Source of the DNA: CAYLLN01 sp964384375
GTDB lineage: Bacteria > Planctomycetota > Planctomycetia > Pirellulales > Pirellulaceae
DNA: 64,000 bases
Reading direction: 5' to 3'
Assembly: GCA_964384375.1 (NCBI GenBank)
Contig: CAYLLN010000026.1
Coordinates: 1-64,000, forward strand
In this document: positions 31,589 through 40,445 of the stretch, piece after piece
Numbering within the stretch: position 1 is the stretch's first letter
Layout of the letters: each line of letters begins with the position of its first letter
The notes under the pieces: model-generated
Told to the model about the DNA's origin: nothing
The model's input: the letters and a program-made list of their open reading frames with translations, nothing else
Databases searched by the model: none
Program-made: the position numbers and the translations under genes

Positions 31589-32911
31589 ATGTCTCACCGT
31601 TTTTATCGCGACTTCGATCGGCGTGATTTTCTCCGCTTCAGCCTGGCTGGGGCGCTCGGCGTCTCGTATAGCGGCTGGATGCCTCGCTTGGCCCAGGCAG
31701 CCGGCGACGCAGCGGCTAAGCAGGGCAAGGCCTGTATTCTGCTCTGGATGCAGGGGGGGCCGAGCCAGACTGACACGTTCGACTTGAAGCCCGGCCATCC
31801 CAACGGCGGCACCTTCAAGGAGATCCAGACGGCAGCACCGGGTGTGCGGATCAGCGAGCACTTGCCCGGCTTGGCCAAGGAATTCAAAGATCTCGCGATC
31901 ATCCGCAGCCTTGTGAGTACCGAAGGGGATCACGGCTTGGGGACGCAGCTCATGATGACCGGCCAGCGTCCGCAGCAGCAAGCGGTGCAGTATCCCTGTC
32001 TCGGCTCGATGCTCTCGAAGGAACTCGGCCGCGACGACACCGACCTGCCGAATTATGTCAGCCTCTCGCCAATGCGGTTGGGGGAAGCTGGCTTCCTCGG
32101 CCCGAACTATTCGCCGCTTACGGTCAGCGGAGCGAGCGACGATCCCAACGCCCGTGCGAACTTGACGCTCGAAGATCTCGCCCCACGTGGCAAGGACGAA
32201 TTGGCCCTCAAGCGCCAGTTCGACGTGCTCAAGTTTATGCAGCAGGGTTTTGGAGCGAATTACGGCGGTGATTCGACCAAGGCTCACAACGCCAGCTACG
32301 CGAAGGCGATGCGGATGGTCGAAACGCAGGGACGCAAGGCGTTCGAGCTCGATCAGGAAGATGCGAAGTTGCGAGATGCCTACGGCCGCAACCGCTTCGG
32401 CCAGGGATGCCTGCTCGCCCGCCGGCTTGTCGAGCGTGGCGTGGCATTTGTCGAGGTGACGCTGTCGGGCACTCCGACCAATGCCGCCGGCTGGGACACG
32501 CACGCCGACAACTTCAACCAGGTGCGGCAGCTTTCCGAAGTCCTCGACCCGGCCTGGGCGACGCTGATGCGCGACTTGCGCGAGAGGGGGTTGCTCGAAT
32601 CGACGCTCGTCGTTTGGATGGGCGAGTTCGGCCGCACCCCGAAGATCAACGACATGGGGGGCCGCGACCACTTTCCTGCCGCCTGGAGCATTGTGCTCGG
32701 CGGCGCTGGAATCAAGGGAGGCCAGGCCTACGGCAAGACGAGTGCCGGTGGCGATGAGGTCGCCGACAAGCCGGTGAAGGTGGCCGACTTCTATGCCACG
32801 ATGTGCACCGCCCTCGGTCTGCAGCCGGGCAAGGAAAACGTATCGCCGGAAGGTCGGCCGATTCCGCTTGTGGACCGTGAGGGCAAGGCGATTGCTGAGT
32901 TGGTGGGATAA
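31589..32911 (+). CDS. DUF1501 protein with Tat-type signal
   Basis: The 440-aa protein begins with a twin-arginine leader (FDRRDFLRFSLAGALG). The DUF1501 sulfatase/alkaline-phosphatase-like fold follows, with LWMQGGPSQTDTFDLKPG, STEGDHGLGTQLMMTGQRP, GWDTHADNF, VWMGEFGRTPKIN and GRDHFPAAWSIVLGGAGIKGG. GGAGGG lies about 7 nt before the ATG. DUF1549/DUF1501 pairs are a planctomycete hallmark thought to act in the periplasm, possibly on polysaccharides; this is not established. Confidence 0.88.
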   Translation: MSHRFYRDFDRRDFLRFSLAGALGVSYSGWMPRLAQAAGDAAAKQGKACILLWMQGGPSQTDTFDLKPGHPNGGTFKEIQTAAPGVRISEHLPGLAKEFKDLAIIRSLVSTEGDHGLGTQLMMTGQRPQQQAVQYPCLGSMLSKELGRDDTDLPNYVSLSPMRLGEAGFLGPNYSPLTVSGASDDPNARANLTLEDLAPRGKDELALKRQFDVLKFMQQGFGANYGGDSTKAHNASYAKAMRMVETQGRKAFELDQEDAKLRDAYGRNRFGQGCLLARRLVERGVAFVEVTLSGTPTNAAGWDTHADNFNQVRQLSEVLDPAWATLMRDLRERGLLESTLVVWMGEFGRTPKINDMGGRDHFPAAWSIVLGGAGIKGGQAYGKTSAGGDEVADKPVKVADFYATMCTALGLQPGKENVSPEGRPIPLVDREGKAIAELVG

Positions 32912-32942
32912 GAGGGAGAGAGGACAAAGGATAGAGATGAAT

Positions 32943-32966
32943 GGCGAGCGGTGGGCGTAAGCCCAC
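32943..32966. repeat. Half-element: GGCGAGCG plus one hairpin
   Basis: GGCGAGCG is followed by GTGGGC-GTAA-GCCCAC. This matches one arm of the cloverleaf element at 57234-57317 (head GGCGAGCG, hairpin with a GTGA loop). It lies 18 bp before the EF-hand gene. Confidence 0.7.
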
Positions 32967-32983
32967 TGAGGTAGAGGCGTACG

Positions 32984-34627
32984 ATGGGGATCAATTCGAC
33001 AATTCGCGGTGCGATCGCGGCTCTGGCCGTCGCATTACCATCGTTGTCGCTTGCTCAACCGGTCGCTGTCCGTACCGAGCCTCGCCGCTCTGTTACAGCG
33101 ACTCCGCAAGCCGACCGACACGACGTGCTTCTGCTTCTCGACAACGGACCGATTCACCTCCGCTTGAATGTTGGCATGGGGGGCGTATCGCTGGCCGAGG
33201 CTCGGCAAAAGTATATCGCCCAGTTCATGACAGCTCTCGATACAAATCGCGATGGCAAGCTTTCGCGTGACGAGGCCGATCGATCACCAGTGCTCCGTAT
33301 GAAGGAGCGCAAGTCGGCATCGCAGTTCCTGGAAAAGTTGCGGCCACAATCGATTCTGTCAGCCCGCGAAGTGACGCAGAAAATTGAAGCGATTGGCGGG
33401 CAAGAAATGGCCTACCGCGATTTTCCGGACTCATCGCAGAACGACTTGGAGGTTTTCAAACTTCTCGACGTGGACGGCAACGGCCTGCTCGACAGCAAGG
33501 AAATGTCTGACGCGTCGGACTTGATCCTGGCCAAGGACGAAGATGGCGATCAATGCGTGGCGTTTCAAGAGTTCTTTCCCCCCGCGCCCCCTCCCGATCC
33601 GTTGCAGGTCGCGGCACTTCCTGCCCAAACGACGATTCCCGATGTTGCCACGGTTTCCAAATTGATGCGCGATGCGAACAAAGCAGAGACGCCGATCCGC
33701 GTCATGCAAAAATACAACAAAAAGCTCGATCAAGGCCTCGCGGCGTCGGAACTCGGTTGGACAAGCGATCGCCTAGCGAAACTCGACACCGATCGCAACG
33801 AACTGCTTGCTACAAACGAACTTAAGGGAATCGTTGCCGCCACACCCGACGTTGAGATGGCCATTGACTTGCGCCCTGTCGGCTCGCTCGGCGGCACGAT
33901 CGACGTGACCGGCGGCTATGGGAAGCGGCTCGACGATGCCAGTCGCCCTGACTATGCCAAGATGTCGCTCGGCGGCGCGGTGATTACATTTTCGCACCGG
34001 AATCTCGATCCCGTCGCGACGTCGATTGACAGCGCGATGCGGCAGTTCAATCTGCTCGATGCCGATGCCAACGGCTACTTGAGCCGCGACGAAACGGCGG
34101 AGCGAATTCGATTCGTCCGCGACCTGTTCGAACTGATGGACGCCGACGGCGACGAGAAAGTCTTCGCCGATGAGATGAAGGAGTATGTTCGCGCCCGCGC
34201 TGAACCGGCCGCTTCGACCTGCCGCATCAATGTCTATGACACCGGCAACGGCTTTTTCATGGCCTTGGACAGCAATGCCGACGGCCGTGTGAGCGTTCGG
34301 GAGGTCCGCAAGGCTGCGGCTTCGCTCGCACAACTCGACCACGACGGTCAGCCGGGAGTTCGCCAGGACGAACCGGTGCGGCACTTCCATATCGAATTCG
34401 TCCGTGGCAGTTACAACCTGTTTGGTCCGAGCGAGCAGCTTTTGGCCCAGACTCCAGCGTTTCAGCAGCGAACACCGACCGGCCCGATCTGGTTTCAGCG
34501 AATGGATCGGAACAACGACGGCGACCTGACCTGGAACGAATTCCTCGGCCCACGCAACATCTATCACCTGCTCGATGCCGACCACGACGACTTGCTCGAC
34601 CCGAACGAAGCAGCGAAGGCGCAGTGA
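32984..34627 (+). CDS. Exported multi-EF-hand protein
   Basis: The 547-aa protein has a signal peptide (ending LSLAQPV) and about nine EF-hand-like loops spread over its length: DTNRDGKLSRDE, DVDGNGLLDSKE, DEDGDQCVAFQE, DTDRNELLATNE, DADANGYLSRDE, DADGDEKVFADE, DSNADGRVSVRE, DRNNDGDLTWNE and DADHDDLLDPNE. It probably binds calcium outside the cytoplasm. It follows the DUF1501 gene, a recurrent planctomycete arrangement. moxR starts 53 bp after its stop (or overlaps it by GTGA). Confidence 0.82.
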   Translation: MGINSTIRGAIAALAVALPSLSLAQPVAVRTEPRRSVTATPQADRHDVLLLLDNGPIHLRLNVGMGGVSLAEARQKYIAQFMTALDTNRDGKLSRDEADRSPVLRMKERKSASQFLEKLRPQSILSAREVTQKIEAIGGQEMAYRDFPDSSQNDLEVFKLLDVDGNGLLDSKEMSDASDLILAKDEDGDQCVAFQEFFPPAPPPDPLQVAALPAQTTIPDVATVSKLMRDANKAETPIRVMQKYNKKLDQGLAASELGWTSDRLAKLDTDRNELLATNELKGIVAATPDVEMAIDLRPVGSLGGTIDVTGGYGKRLDDASRPDYAKMSLGGAVITFSHRNLDPVATSIDSAMRQFNLLDADANGYLSRDETAERIRFVRDLFELMDADGDEKVFADEMKEYVRARAEPAASTCRINVYDTGNGFFMALDSNADGRVSVREVRKAAASLAQLDHDGQPGVRQDEPVRHFHIEFVRGSYNLFGPSEQLLAQTPAFQQRTPTGPIWFQRMDRNNDGDLTWNEFLGPRNIYHLLDADHDDLLDPNEAAKAQ

Positions 34628-34680
34628 GTTCGGGGACTACTGACGTTGAATTGAGAACCTTGCACGAATTGAACGCAGCT

Positions 34681-35718
34681 ATGTCGAATCCCCAAACGAA
34701 TTCTGAAGACCTGGCCGTCATCTCCCGCCTCCGCGAAGCCCGCGATCGCGTCAAGCAAGAGATGTCGAAGGTCGTCGTCGGCCAGAACGACATCATTGAT
34801 TCGCTGCTGATCGGTCTCCTCTGTCGCGGGCACATTTTGCTGCACGGCGTGCCGGGCCTCGGCAAGACGTTGATGGCCCGCACACTCGCCCGCACGCTCG
34901 ACATGGAATTCCGCCGCGTGCAATTCACACCGGACCTCATGCCCGCCGACATCACCGGCACCGACGTGATGGAGGAGGACCAATCGACGGGCAAGCACCG
35001 GGTCTCATTCATGCAGGGGCCGGTGTTCACAAACTTCTTACTGGCCGATGAAATCAACCGTACGCCGCCTAAGACGCAAGCGGCGTTGTTGCAAGCAATG
35101 CAAGAAGGAGAAGTCTCTGTCGGCCGCGAGACGTACAAGCTCAAACCGCCGTTCTTCGTCGTCGCGACGCAGAATCCGATCGAAATGGAGGGGACGTACC
35201 CTCTTCCCGAGGCTCAACTCGACCGGTTCATGTTCAACGTGAAGGTGCAATACCCAACCGTTGATGAGGAAGTGCAAATCATCAAAGGGACAACCAGCAA
35301 ACTGGCCGGACATGCCGAGCGAGTCCTTGGTTCCGACGAAGTGCTCCGACTGCAGGAGATTGTCCGTGGTGTGCCGATCGCCGATAGCGTCGTGCGATAT
35401 ACGGCTCGCCTGGTAGCGGCAACTCGCCCCGGCGCGACCGCGGCACAAACCAACGCCAAGAACCTGGATGCCGTTCACAAGTACCTCGCCTATGGCGCCA
35501 GTCCGCGGGCCAGTCAGTATCTGGTGCTCGGCGCGAAGGGACGGGCCATCCTGGCTGGCAAGTACCACGTCGATTTCGCCGACATCCAGGCCGTCGCCTA
35601 TCCCGTTCTGCGACATCGGCTGGTGCTCAATTTCCATGCCCGGGCCGACAACCTCGATTCCGACGCGCTCGTCGAGCGGCTGCTCAAGAGCGTCTCCGTG
35701 GAGGAGGCCCCAAAATAA
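34681..35718 (+). CDS. moxR: MoxR-family AAA+ ATPase
   Basis: The 345-aa ATPase shows Walker A GVPGLGKTLMAR, Walker B LLADEINR, and the MoxR stretches QFTPDLMPADITG, TQNPIEMEGTYPLPEAQLDRF and GASPRASQYLVLGAKGRA. MoxR proteins act as chaperone-like ATPases for VWA-domain partners, several of which follow here. I favour the ATG at 34681 (MSNPQTNSEDLAV); GTG at 34624, overlapping the EF-hand stop, is the alternative. Its stop overlaps the next ATG by one base (TAATG). Confidence 0.92.
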   Translation: MSNPQTNSEDLAVISRLREARDRVKQEMSKVVVGQNDIIDSLLIGLLCRGHILLHGVPGLGKTLMARTLARTLDMEFRRVQFTPDLMPADITGTDVMEEDQSTGKHRVSFMQGPVFTNFLLADEINRTPPKTQAALLQAMQEGEVSVGRETYKLKPPFFVVATQNPIEMEGTYPLPEAQLDRFMFNVKVQYPTVDEEVQIIKGTTSKLAGHAERVLGSDEVLRLQEIVRGVPIADSVVRYTARLVAATRPGATAAQTNAKNLDAVHKYLAYGASPRASQYLVLGAKGRAILAGKYHVDFADIQAVAYPVLRHRLVLNFHARADNLDSDALVERLLKSVSVEEAPK

Positions 35719-36560
35719 TGCGACACGCCCTCCTCATTGCCATTGCTGTTGGTTTGCTGGCTGCTCCGCTCTGCGCCGACGAGCGCTCCGAAAAGTTGCG
35801 GCAGGAGCTGTTGGCCCAGATGCGCGCGCTTGCCGAACAAACGACCGTGACCTACGACAGCGGGACTGGGCAGCCGAAGCTCGCCGAGAAGCCTGTCTTT
35901 CGCTACGACGATCAGCCGCGACGGTTCATCGACGCGACGGTCTGGGCGTGGACCGACGGTGGCCGGCCAGTGGCGTTTCAGAAAGTCGAAGCCTCGATTG
36001 ACGACGTGACCGGCATGGCCAAATGGGGCTACTGCTTCGCTTCGCTCTCCGAGAATCGACTCAGCGCCGAGTGGGAACATGGCAAGAAGTTTCGCTCCAC
36101 AGAAGCGGGCGTTGCCTTTCTCCGGGTACCAGACGCGCCGGCCGTTGCCGCCCGAGGCACGGCTCGCAAGCGGCAGGCGCGTGACCTGTCGCGAGAGTTT
36201 TCCGCCCGCATCCTGCTTAACCCACGCACCGACAGCACGGAAGAAATGCGGTTGCTCGCAACACCAATTCACGAATACGACGACCCAGCCGGCGAGTATC
36301 TCGGGGCGGCCTTCGGGTACTCAACGAGTGGCCGCAACCCGGACCTGTTGATCCTGATCGAAGCGCGGGAAGCAGATGGGAAGCTGGCGTGGCATTATGC
36401 CCCTGTCCGCATGACGATCGGCGGCGTCGCGATCAAGTTGCACGACAAAACCGTGTGGGACGTGCCATACATCGAACCCCAGCCGCAAGACTTTCCGACC
36501 TGGACGTTTTTCTATCAGCCCCGGAAACCGGTCGAAGGGGAATTCATCGCCACCCCCTGA
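35718..36560 (+). CDS. Secreted GTDPE-family paralogue 1
   Basis: The 280-aa protein has a signal peptide (ending APLCADE) and is the most divergent member of the array. It retains VWAWTDGGRPVAFQ, EMRLLATPIHEY and NPDLLILIEAREADGKLAWHY, but the DGA-GTDPE block is altered (LGAAFGYSTSGRNPD). Its ATG overlaps the moxR stop by one base, so it is translationally coupled to the ATPase. A role as partner or substrate of the MoxR/VWA machinery is inference. Confidence 0.75.
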   Translation: MRHALLIAIAVGLLAAPLCADERSEKLRQELLAQMRALAEQTTVTYDSGTGQPKLAEKPVFRYDDQPRRFIDATVWAWTDGGRPVAFQKVEASIDDVTGMAKWGYCFASLSENRLSAEWEHGKKFRSTEAGVAFLRVPDAPAVAARGTARKRQARDLSREFSARILLNPRTDSTEEMRLLATPIHEYDDPAGEYLGAAFGYSTSGRNPDLLILIEAREADGKLAWHYAPVRMTIGGVAIKLHDKTVWDVPYIEPQPQDFPTWTFFYQPRKPVEGEFIATP

Positions 36561-36573
36561 CTCCTGACCCCCC
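36558..36573. repeat. Short CTGACTCCTGACCCCC repeat
   Basis: This is the complement of the CAGGAGTCAGG repeat. It adjoins the GTG start of the DUF58 gene. Confidence 0.5.
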
Positions 36574-37470
36574 GTGTCCTTCGATCCCCGCCAACTCGCT
36601 GATCCCGTCTTCTTCTCGCGGCTCGACAATCTCGAGTTGCGGGCTCGCGGCATCGTCGAAGGGTTCATGCACGGCCTGCACCGCAGTCCGTTCGTCGGGT
36701 TTTCGGTCGAGTTCGCGTCGCACCGCGAATATGCCCAGGGAGACGACCTGCGGCACGTGAACTGGAAGCTGTTCGCCCGCACGAATCGCTTGTACGTCAA
36801 GCAATTCGACGCGGAAACGAACATGAACCTGTACCTGCTCCTGGACATGAGCGGGTCCATGGAGTGCCGCAATACAGGTGTGAGCAAGCTCGCGTACGGC
36901 GCCGCCCTGGCAGCCGCCCTCGCTCACTTGGCCCTTAAACAGCACGACGCGGTCGGGCTCATCCTTCTGGCCGACGAAGTGATCGCCCACCTGCCGCCGC
37001 GGGCCCGACCGCATCAGTTGCAAGAGATCCTGCGAGTCATTCACAACACCCCGGTTAGGAAGAGTGCTTCAGCCGCCCGGGCTTTTCCGCAGGCGGCGGA
37101 GCTGTGCAAACATCGCGGCATCGTCGTCGTGCTGAGCGACCTGTTCGACGACCTCGATTCGATCATGCAAGGAATCGAGCGGCTGCGGTTCCACAAACAC
37201 GAAGTGGTCCTGTTTCACCTGTGGGACAAGTTCGAGCGCGACCTACCGCTCGACGGGCATTGCAAGTTTCACGATTTGGAGACGGGCGAGGTGCTGCTCA
37301 CGCAAGCCGAAGGGGTACGCGACAGCTATATCGCCGCGGTCCGCCAGTGGCAGACTGAACTGGAGGCCCAGTGCCGCAACCGTTCGGTCGATCGCGTGGA
37401 ACTGACGACGGATCAGCCGCTGGATCAGGCACTTTTGGATTACCTGGTGCGGAGAGCGAAGAGTTTTTAG
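36574..37470 (+). CDS. DUF58 protein (VWA-like)
   Basis: The 298-aa protein has the DUF58 start region (ARGIVEGFMHGLHRSPFVGFSVEF), YAQGDDLRHVNWKLFARTNRLYVKQF, and a VWA-like fold with the metal-site motif LLLDMSGSME and IVVVLSDLFDD. DUF58 proteins are regular partners of MoxR ATPases. The start is GTG at 36574, without a Shine-Dalgarno sequence but 14 bp after the previous stop, next to a CAGGAGT-type repeat. No membrane segment is present. Confidence 0.9.
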   Translation: MSFDPRQLADPVFFSRLDNLELRARGIVEGFMHGLHRSPFVGFSVEFASHREYAQGDDLRHVNWKLFARTNRLYVKQFDAETNMNLYLLLDMSGSMECRNTGVSKLAYGAALAAALAHLALKQHDAVGLILLADEVIAHLPPRARPHQLQEILRVIHNTPVRKSASAARAFPQAAELCKHRGIVVVLSDLFDDLDSIMQGIERLRFHKHEVVLFHLWDKFERDLPLDGHCKFHDLETGEVLLTQAEGVRDSYIAAVRQWQTELEAQCRNRSVDRVELTTDQPLDQALLDYLVRRAKSF

Positions 37471-37483
37471 ATAGAGCCCTCCA

Positions 37484-39541
37484 ATGTCCTTCATCCAGAT
37501 CGGATTCCTAGCCGCGCTTGCCGCCCTGGCGATTCCGATCGTCATTCATCTCGTGTTTCGCCAACGGGCCAAGCGGGTCGATCTCGGCACGCTCCGGTTC
37601 TTGCGCGTCGTGCTGGAACACAACGCTCGCCGACGGCGCGTCATGCGGTGGCTGCTGCTCATGCTCCGGCTGGCGTGCGTGGGGCTCCTGGCGTTTCTCT
37701 TCGCCCGCCCTTATTTGCTGGCGGCCCGTTCGGCAGGCGAGAAGCGAACGGTGGCGGTGCTGATCGACCGTTCGGCGTCGATGGAACTGGTGCAGGATGG
37801 CCAGCGGGTCATTGACCGGGCTGTGGCGAGCGTCAAGCAATTGCTCCATGACGCACCGGAAAACACTCGGTTTGAGATCGCCTGGTTCGATCATGGCGTG
37901 CATCCGCTCTTCGCCCCGGCATCCGGCGATGCGGAAAAGGCAAGGTCAGGCAAAGAGCGAGATCCTTCGCGTGCCGAGCAACTGGCAAAGCTCAAGGCAC
38001 CCGAAACGTGCTTCGGTGGGACTGACTATGGTGCCGCGCTCGAATGGGCTCGCGACGTCCTCGCCAAGGCGCCTCCCGGCCCGCGAGTCCTGCATGTCTT
38101 CACCGATTTTCAGCAGAGCGGTCTGGCGTGGAGCGAGGTCGATGAACTGCCCGAAGACGTGGAGAGCCATTTGCACGACCTCGGCCGCTCGGCGGTCAAC
38201 AATTTGGCCGTAACCGAGGCCCGTCCCGAGCGGGCGTGGCTCCGGCCCGATGAGCAAACGTCGCTGCACATCACGGTCTATAACGGCGGGCCGTTCCCGG
38301 TCGATGAACTGCCGATCGAACTGAAACTGGTTAGCCAAGGGCGGGAAATTACACTGCGCGAACAGGTTAAAATCGAACCCGGAACGGTCGAGTCACTGCG
38401 GCTCGATCTGCCGCCGCTGACTGCCGGATTGTGGCAGGGGAGCGTCACGATCGAAACGAGCGACGACCTGGCCGCGGACAACGTGCGGCATGTGGCGCTG
38501 CTCGCCGCGCCGCCGTATCAGGTGCTGCTCGTCGATGGCCGGGCGTCGCCGTCCCCCGTGCTCAGTTCTACGTACTTCTTGCAATCCGCTCTGCGGCTTG
38601 CGCCCGAGGGGGAGCTGTACTCGGCCAGTCCGTTTGAGCCAAAGCAAATCGTCGCGGGCGATCCGCTGCCGAATCTGGACAAGGTCGATGTGGTGGTCCT
38701 GTCCGACGTCGGGAACGAACTCGAAACGCGCGACTGCCGCGAATTGGCCGACCTCGTCGAGCGTGGCGGCGGCCTGCTGATCTTCTGTGGCGAGAACGTG
38801 ACCGCCGAGCGAGCCGAAGCAATGGCCGCGGCAGGACTCACCGTCGGCCAAATCGGCGGCATTCAGCACGCCGCCGATCTGCCGCTGCGGCTGGCAACGT
38901 GGGATTCCAAGCATCCGATCTTTGCGGCCTTCAGCGATCCGCAGCTTGGCGATTTAGCCCGGCTCTCGTTCACGGCCTGCACCAAAATCACGCCCGATAA
39001 GGACGCGCAGGTGCTCGCCAAGTTCAAAGACGGGACGCCAGCCGTGATCGAGAAGAAACTCGGCAAAGGTTCGGTGGTTTGGTTCGCTTCGACGGCCGAC
39101 CGCCGCTGGAGCGACTGGACGCGCAGCCGACTATATCTGCCGCTAGTGTATCAGTTGCTCGGTCATCAAAGCGGCCTGTCCGCCGGAGGTCGCGTGCGGG
39201 ACGAAATCCTGGAAGCTCAGGCGGCATCGCTGCTGCCTGGGCAAGCGATCCGTAACCTTCCGACGGAATTGCCGCCGGGCGTGCATTCGCTGGAAGGACA
39301 CGCGCTGGTCGTCAATGGCGGCCCGCGCGAGGCGGAAACCGACCGCGCGCCGCTGGAAGAATTCGCCAATCGGTTCGGGCTCAAACTTGCCGACGAGGCG
39401 ATTCCGGCGGAAATGCAGCCGAGCGAGCGCGTCGTCGCTGGGACGGAACTGATCGACAACGAACTGTGGCCGTGGCTGGCGGGCTGTTTGCTTGCCGTGC
39501 TGCTGGCCGAGGGATTGGTGGCGAATCGGACGGCGGGATAG
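37484..39541 (+). CDS. BatA-type membrane protein with VWA and class I GATase-like domains
   Basis: The 685-aa protein starts with the BatA N-terminal domain (FIQIGFLAALAALAIPIVIH, HLVFRQRAKRVDLGTLRFL) and a second membrane helix (WLLLMLRLACVGLLAFLFAR). The VWA domain carries the MIDAS motif DRSASM. Further on are a beta-rich segment, a ThuA/GATase-like domain (VVVLSDVGNELE...ERGGGLLIFCG) and a C-terminal anchor (WLAGCLLAVLLAEGLV). It resembles aerotolerance-operon proteins that assemble with MoxR and DUF58 at the membrane. Confidence 0.88.
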   Translation: MSFIQIGFLAALAALAIPIVIHLVFRQRAKRVDLGTLRFLRVVLEHNARRRRVMRWLLLMLRLACVGLLAFLFARPYLLAARSAGEKRTVAVLIDRSASMELVQDGQRVIDRAVASVKQLLHDAPENTRFEIAWFDHGVHPLFAPASGDAEKARSGKERDPSRAEQLAKLKAPETCFGGTDYGAALEWARDVLAKAPPGPRVLHVFTDFQQSGLAWSEVDELPEDVESHLHDLGRSAVNNLAVTEARPERAWLRPDEQTSLHITVYNGGPFPVDELPIELKLVSQGREITLREQVKIEPGTVESLRLDLPPLTAGLWQGSVTIETSDDLAADNVRHVALLAAPPYQVLLVDGRASPSPVLSSTYFLQSALRLAPEGELYSASPFEPKQIVAGDPLPNLDKVDVVVLSDVGNELETRDCRELADLVERGGGLLIFCGENVTAERAEAMAAAGLTVGQIGGIQHAADLPLRLATWDSKHPIFAAFSDPQLGDLARLSFTACTKITPDKDAQVLAKFKDGTPAVIEKKLGKGSVVWFASTADRRWSDWTRSRLYLPLVYQLLGHQSGLSAGGRVRDEILEAQAASLLPGQAIRNLPTELPPGVHSLEGHALVVNGGPREAETDRAPLEEFANRFGLKLADEAIPAEMQPSERVVAGTELIDNELWPWLAGCLLAVLLAEGLVANRTAG

Positions 39542-39589
39542 TGAAGACACAGTGTGACAGAGCGAGGGAGTCACGGAGAGAGGGAGAGA

Positions 39590-40441
39590 ATGACAAACGC
39601 CTGGTTTCGCTCGATTGTGATGTTCTTGATGTGCGCTGCATGTGCGTCACTCGCTGCTGCGCAAGAGGACGCGAAAGAAGACGCTCAGGTCCGCGCTGAT
39701 CGCCTCAAGAATATGAAGCAACAAGCTGCCGCCTACCAGCTTGTGCTCGCGGGAGGCAAAGCGGAACTGACCCTCCACATTGAACCGGTCCTGCGCTTCA
39801 GCAATCCCGTGAGCGGCGTGCCCGACGGCATCGTGGCGATGTGGAAAGACGGGCTGCGGCCGGCCGTGTTCGCCCAGGTCTTTCAAACGAAAGACGGCCT
39901 CTGGGTTCACGAATGCCAGTCGATTGCTGCGGCCGGCCTCACGATGAAAAAAGGGGACACGCTCTTCTGGGAGCCAAAGGAAGCGGCGGAAGGCTTTCGC
40001 CCGCTCGATGACGCAGATCCGCCCGCCGCTTCGCAAGCACGCCGCTTTGCACAAATGAAATCGCTCGCGGGCGAGTTCGCCGCAGCCGACGACTTCAAGA
40101 TCAACACGAGCGACGTCGAGCCGACGCGCCACACGCTGCGTCTTTTGACGACGCCCATCTATCGCTATGCCGACGAATCCGAGGGGATTCTGGACGGAGC
40201 GGTTTTTGCGTTCGTTCACGGAACCGATCCCGAAGTGTTCCTCGTTCTCGAAAGCCGGACCGACAAGGACGGGAAAGCGACCTGGCACTACAACCTGGCC
40301 CCAATGACCTGTTGGGCCGTGACCGTCAGCCGCGACGGCAAAGAGATTTGGAGCCTCCCCGAACGGCTCAACAAGAGCAAACCGACCGACGGTTATCACG
40401 TTTGGCTGCACCGCCCCCTTCGATTGCCTTTTTCGAGGTGA
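39590..40441 (+). CDS. Secreted GTDPE-family paralogue 2
   Basis: The 283-aa protein has a signal peptide (ending SLAAAQE) and the family blocks RFSNPVSGVPDGIVAMW, QMKSLAGEF, TLRLLTTPIYRY, DGAVFAFVHGTDPEVFLVLE and KEIWSLPE. The HEFHSL block is replaced by HECQSIAAAG. I start it at ATG 39590, where GAGGGAGAGA provides a binding site. It lies between the BatA-type gene and the 1207-aa gene, with 4 bp to the latter. Confidence 0.78.
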   Translation: MTNAWFRSIVMFLMCAACASLAAAQEDAKEDAQVRADRLKNMKQQAAAYQLVLAGGKAELTLHIEPVLRFSNPVSGVPDGIVAMWKDGLRPAVFAQVFQTKDGLWVHECQSIAAAGLTMKKGDTLFWEPKEAAEGFRPLDDADPPAASQARRFAQMKSLAGEFAAADDFKINTSDVEPTRHTLRLLTTPIYRYADESEGILDGAVFAFVHGTDPEVFLVLESRTDKDGKATWHYNLAPMTCWAVTVSRDGKEIWSLPERLNKSKPTDGYHVWLHRPLRLPFSR

Positions 40442-40445
40442 TTGC

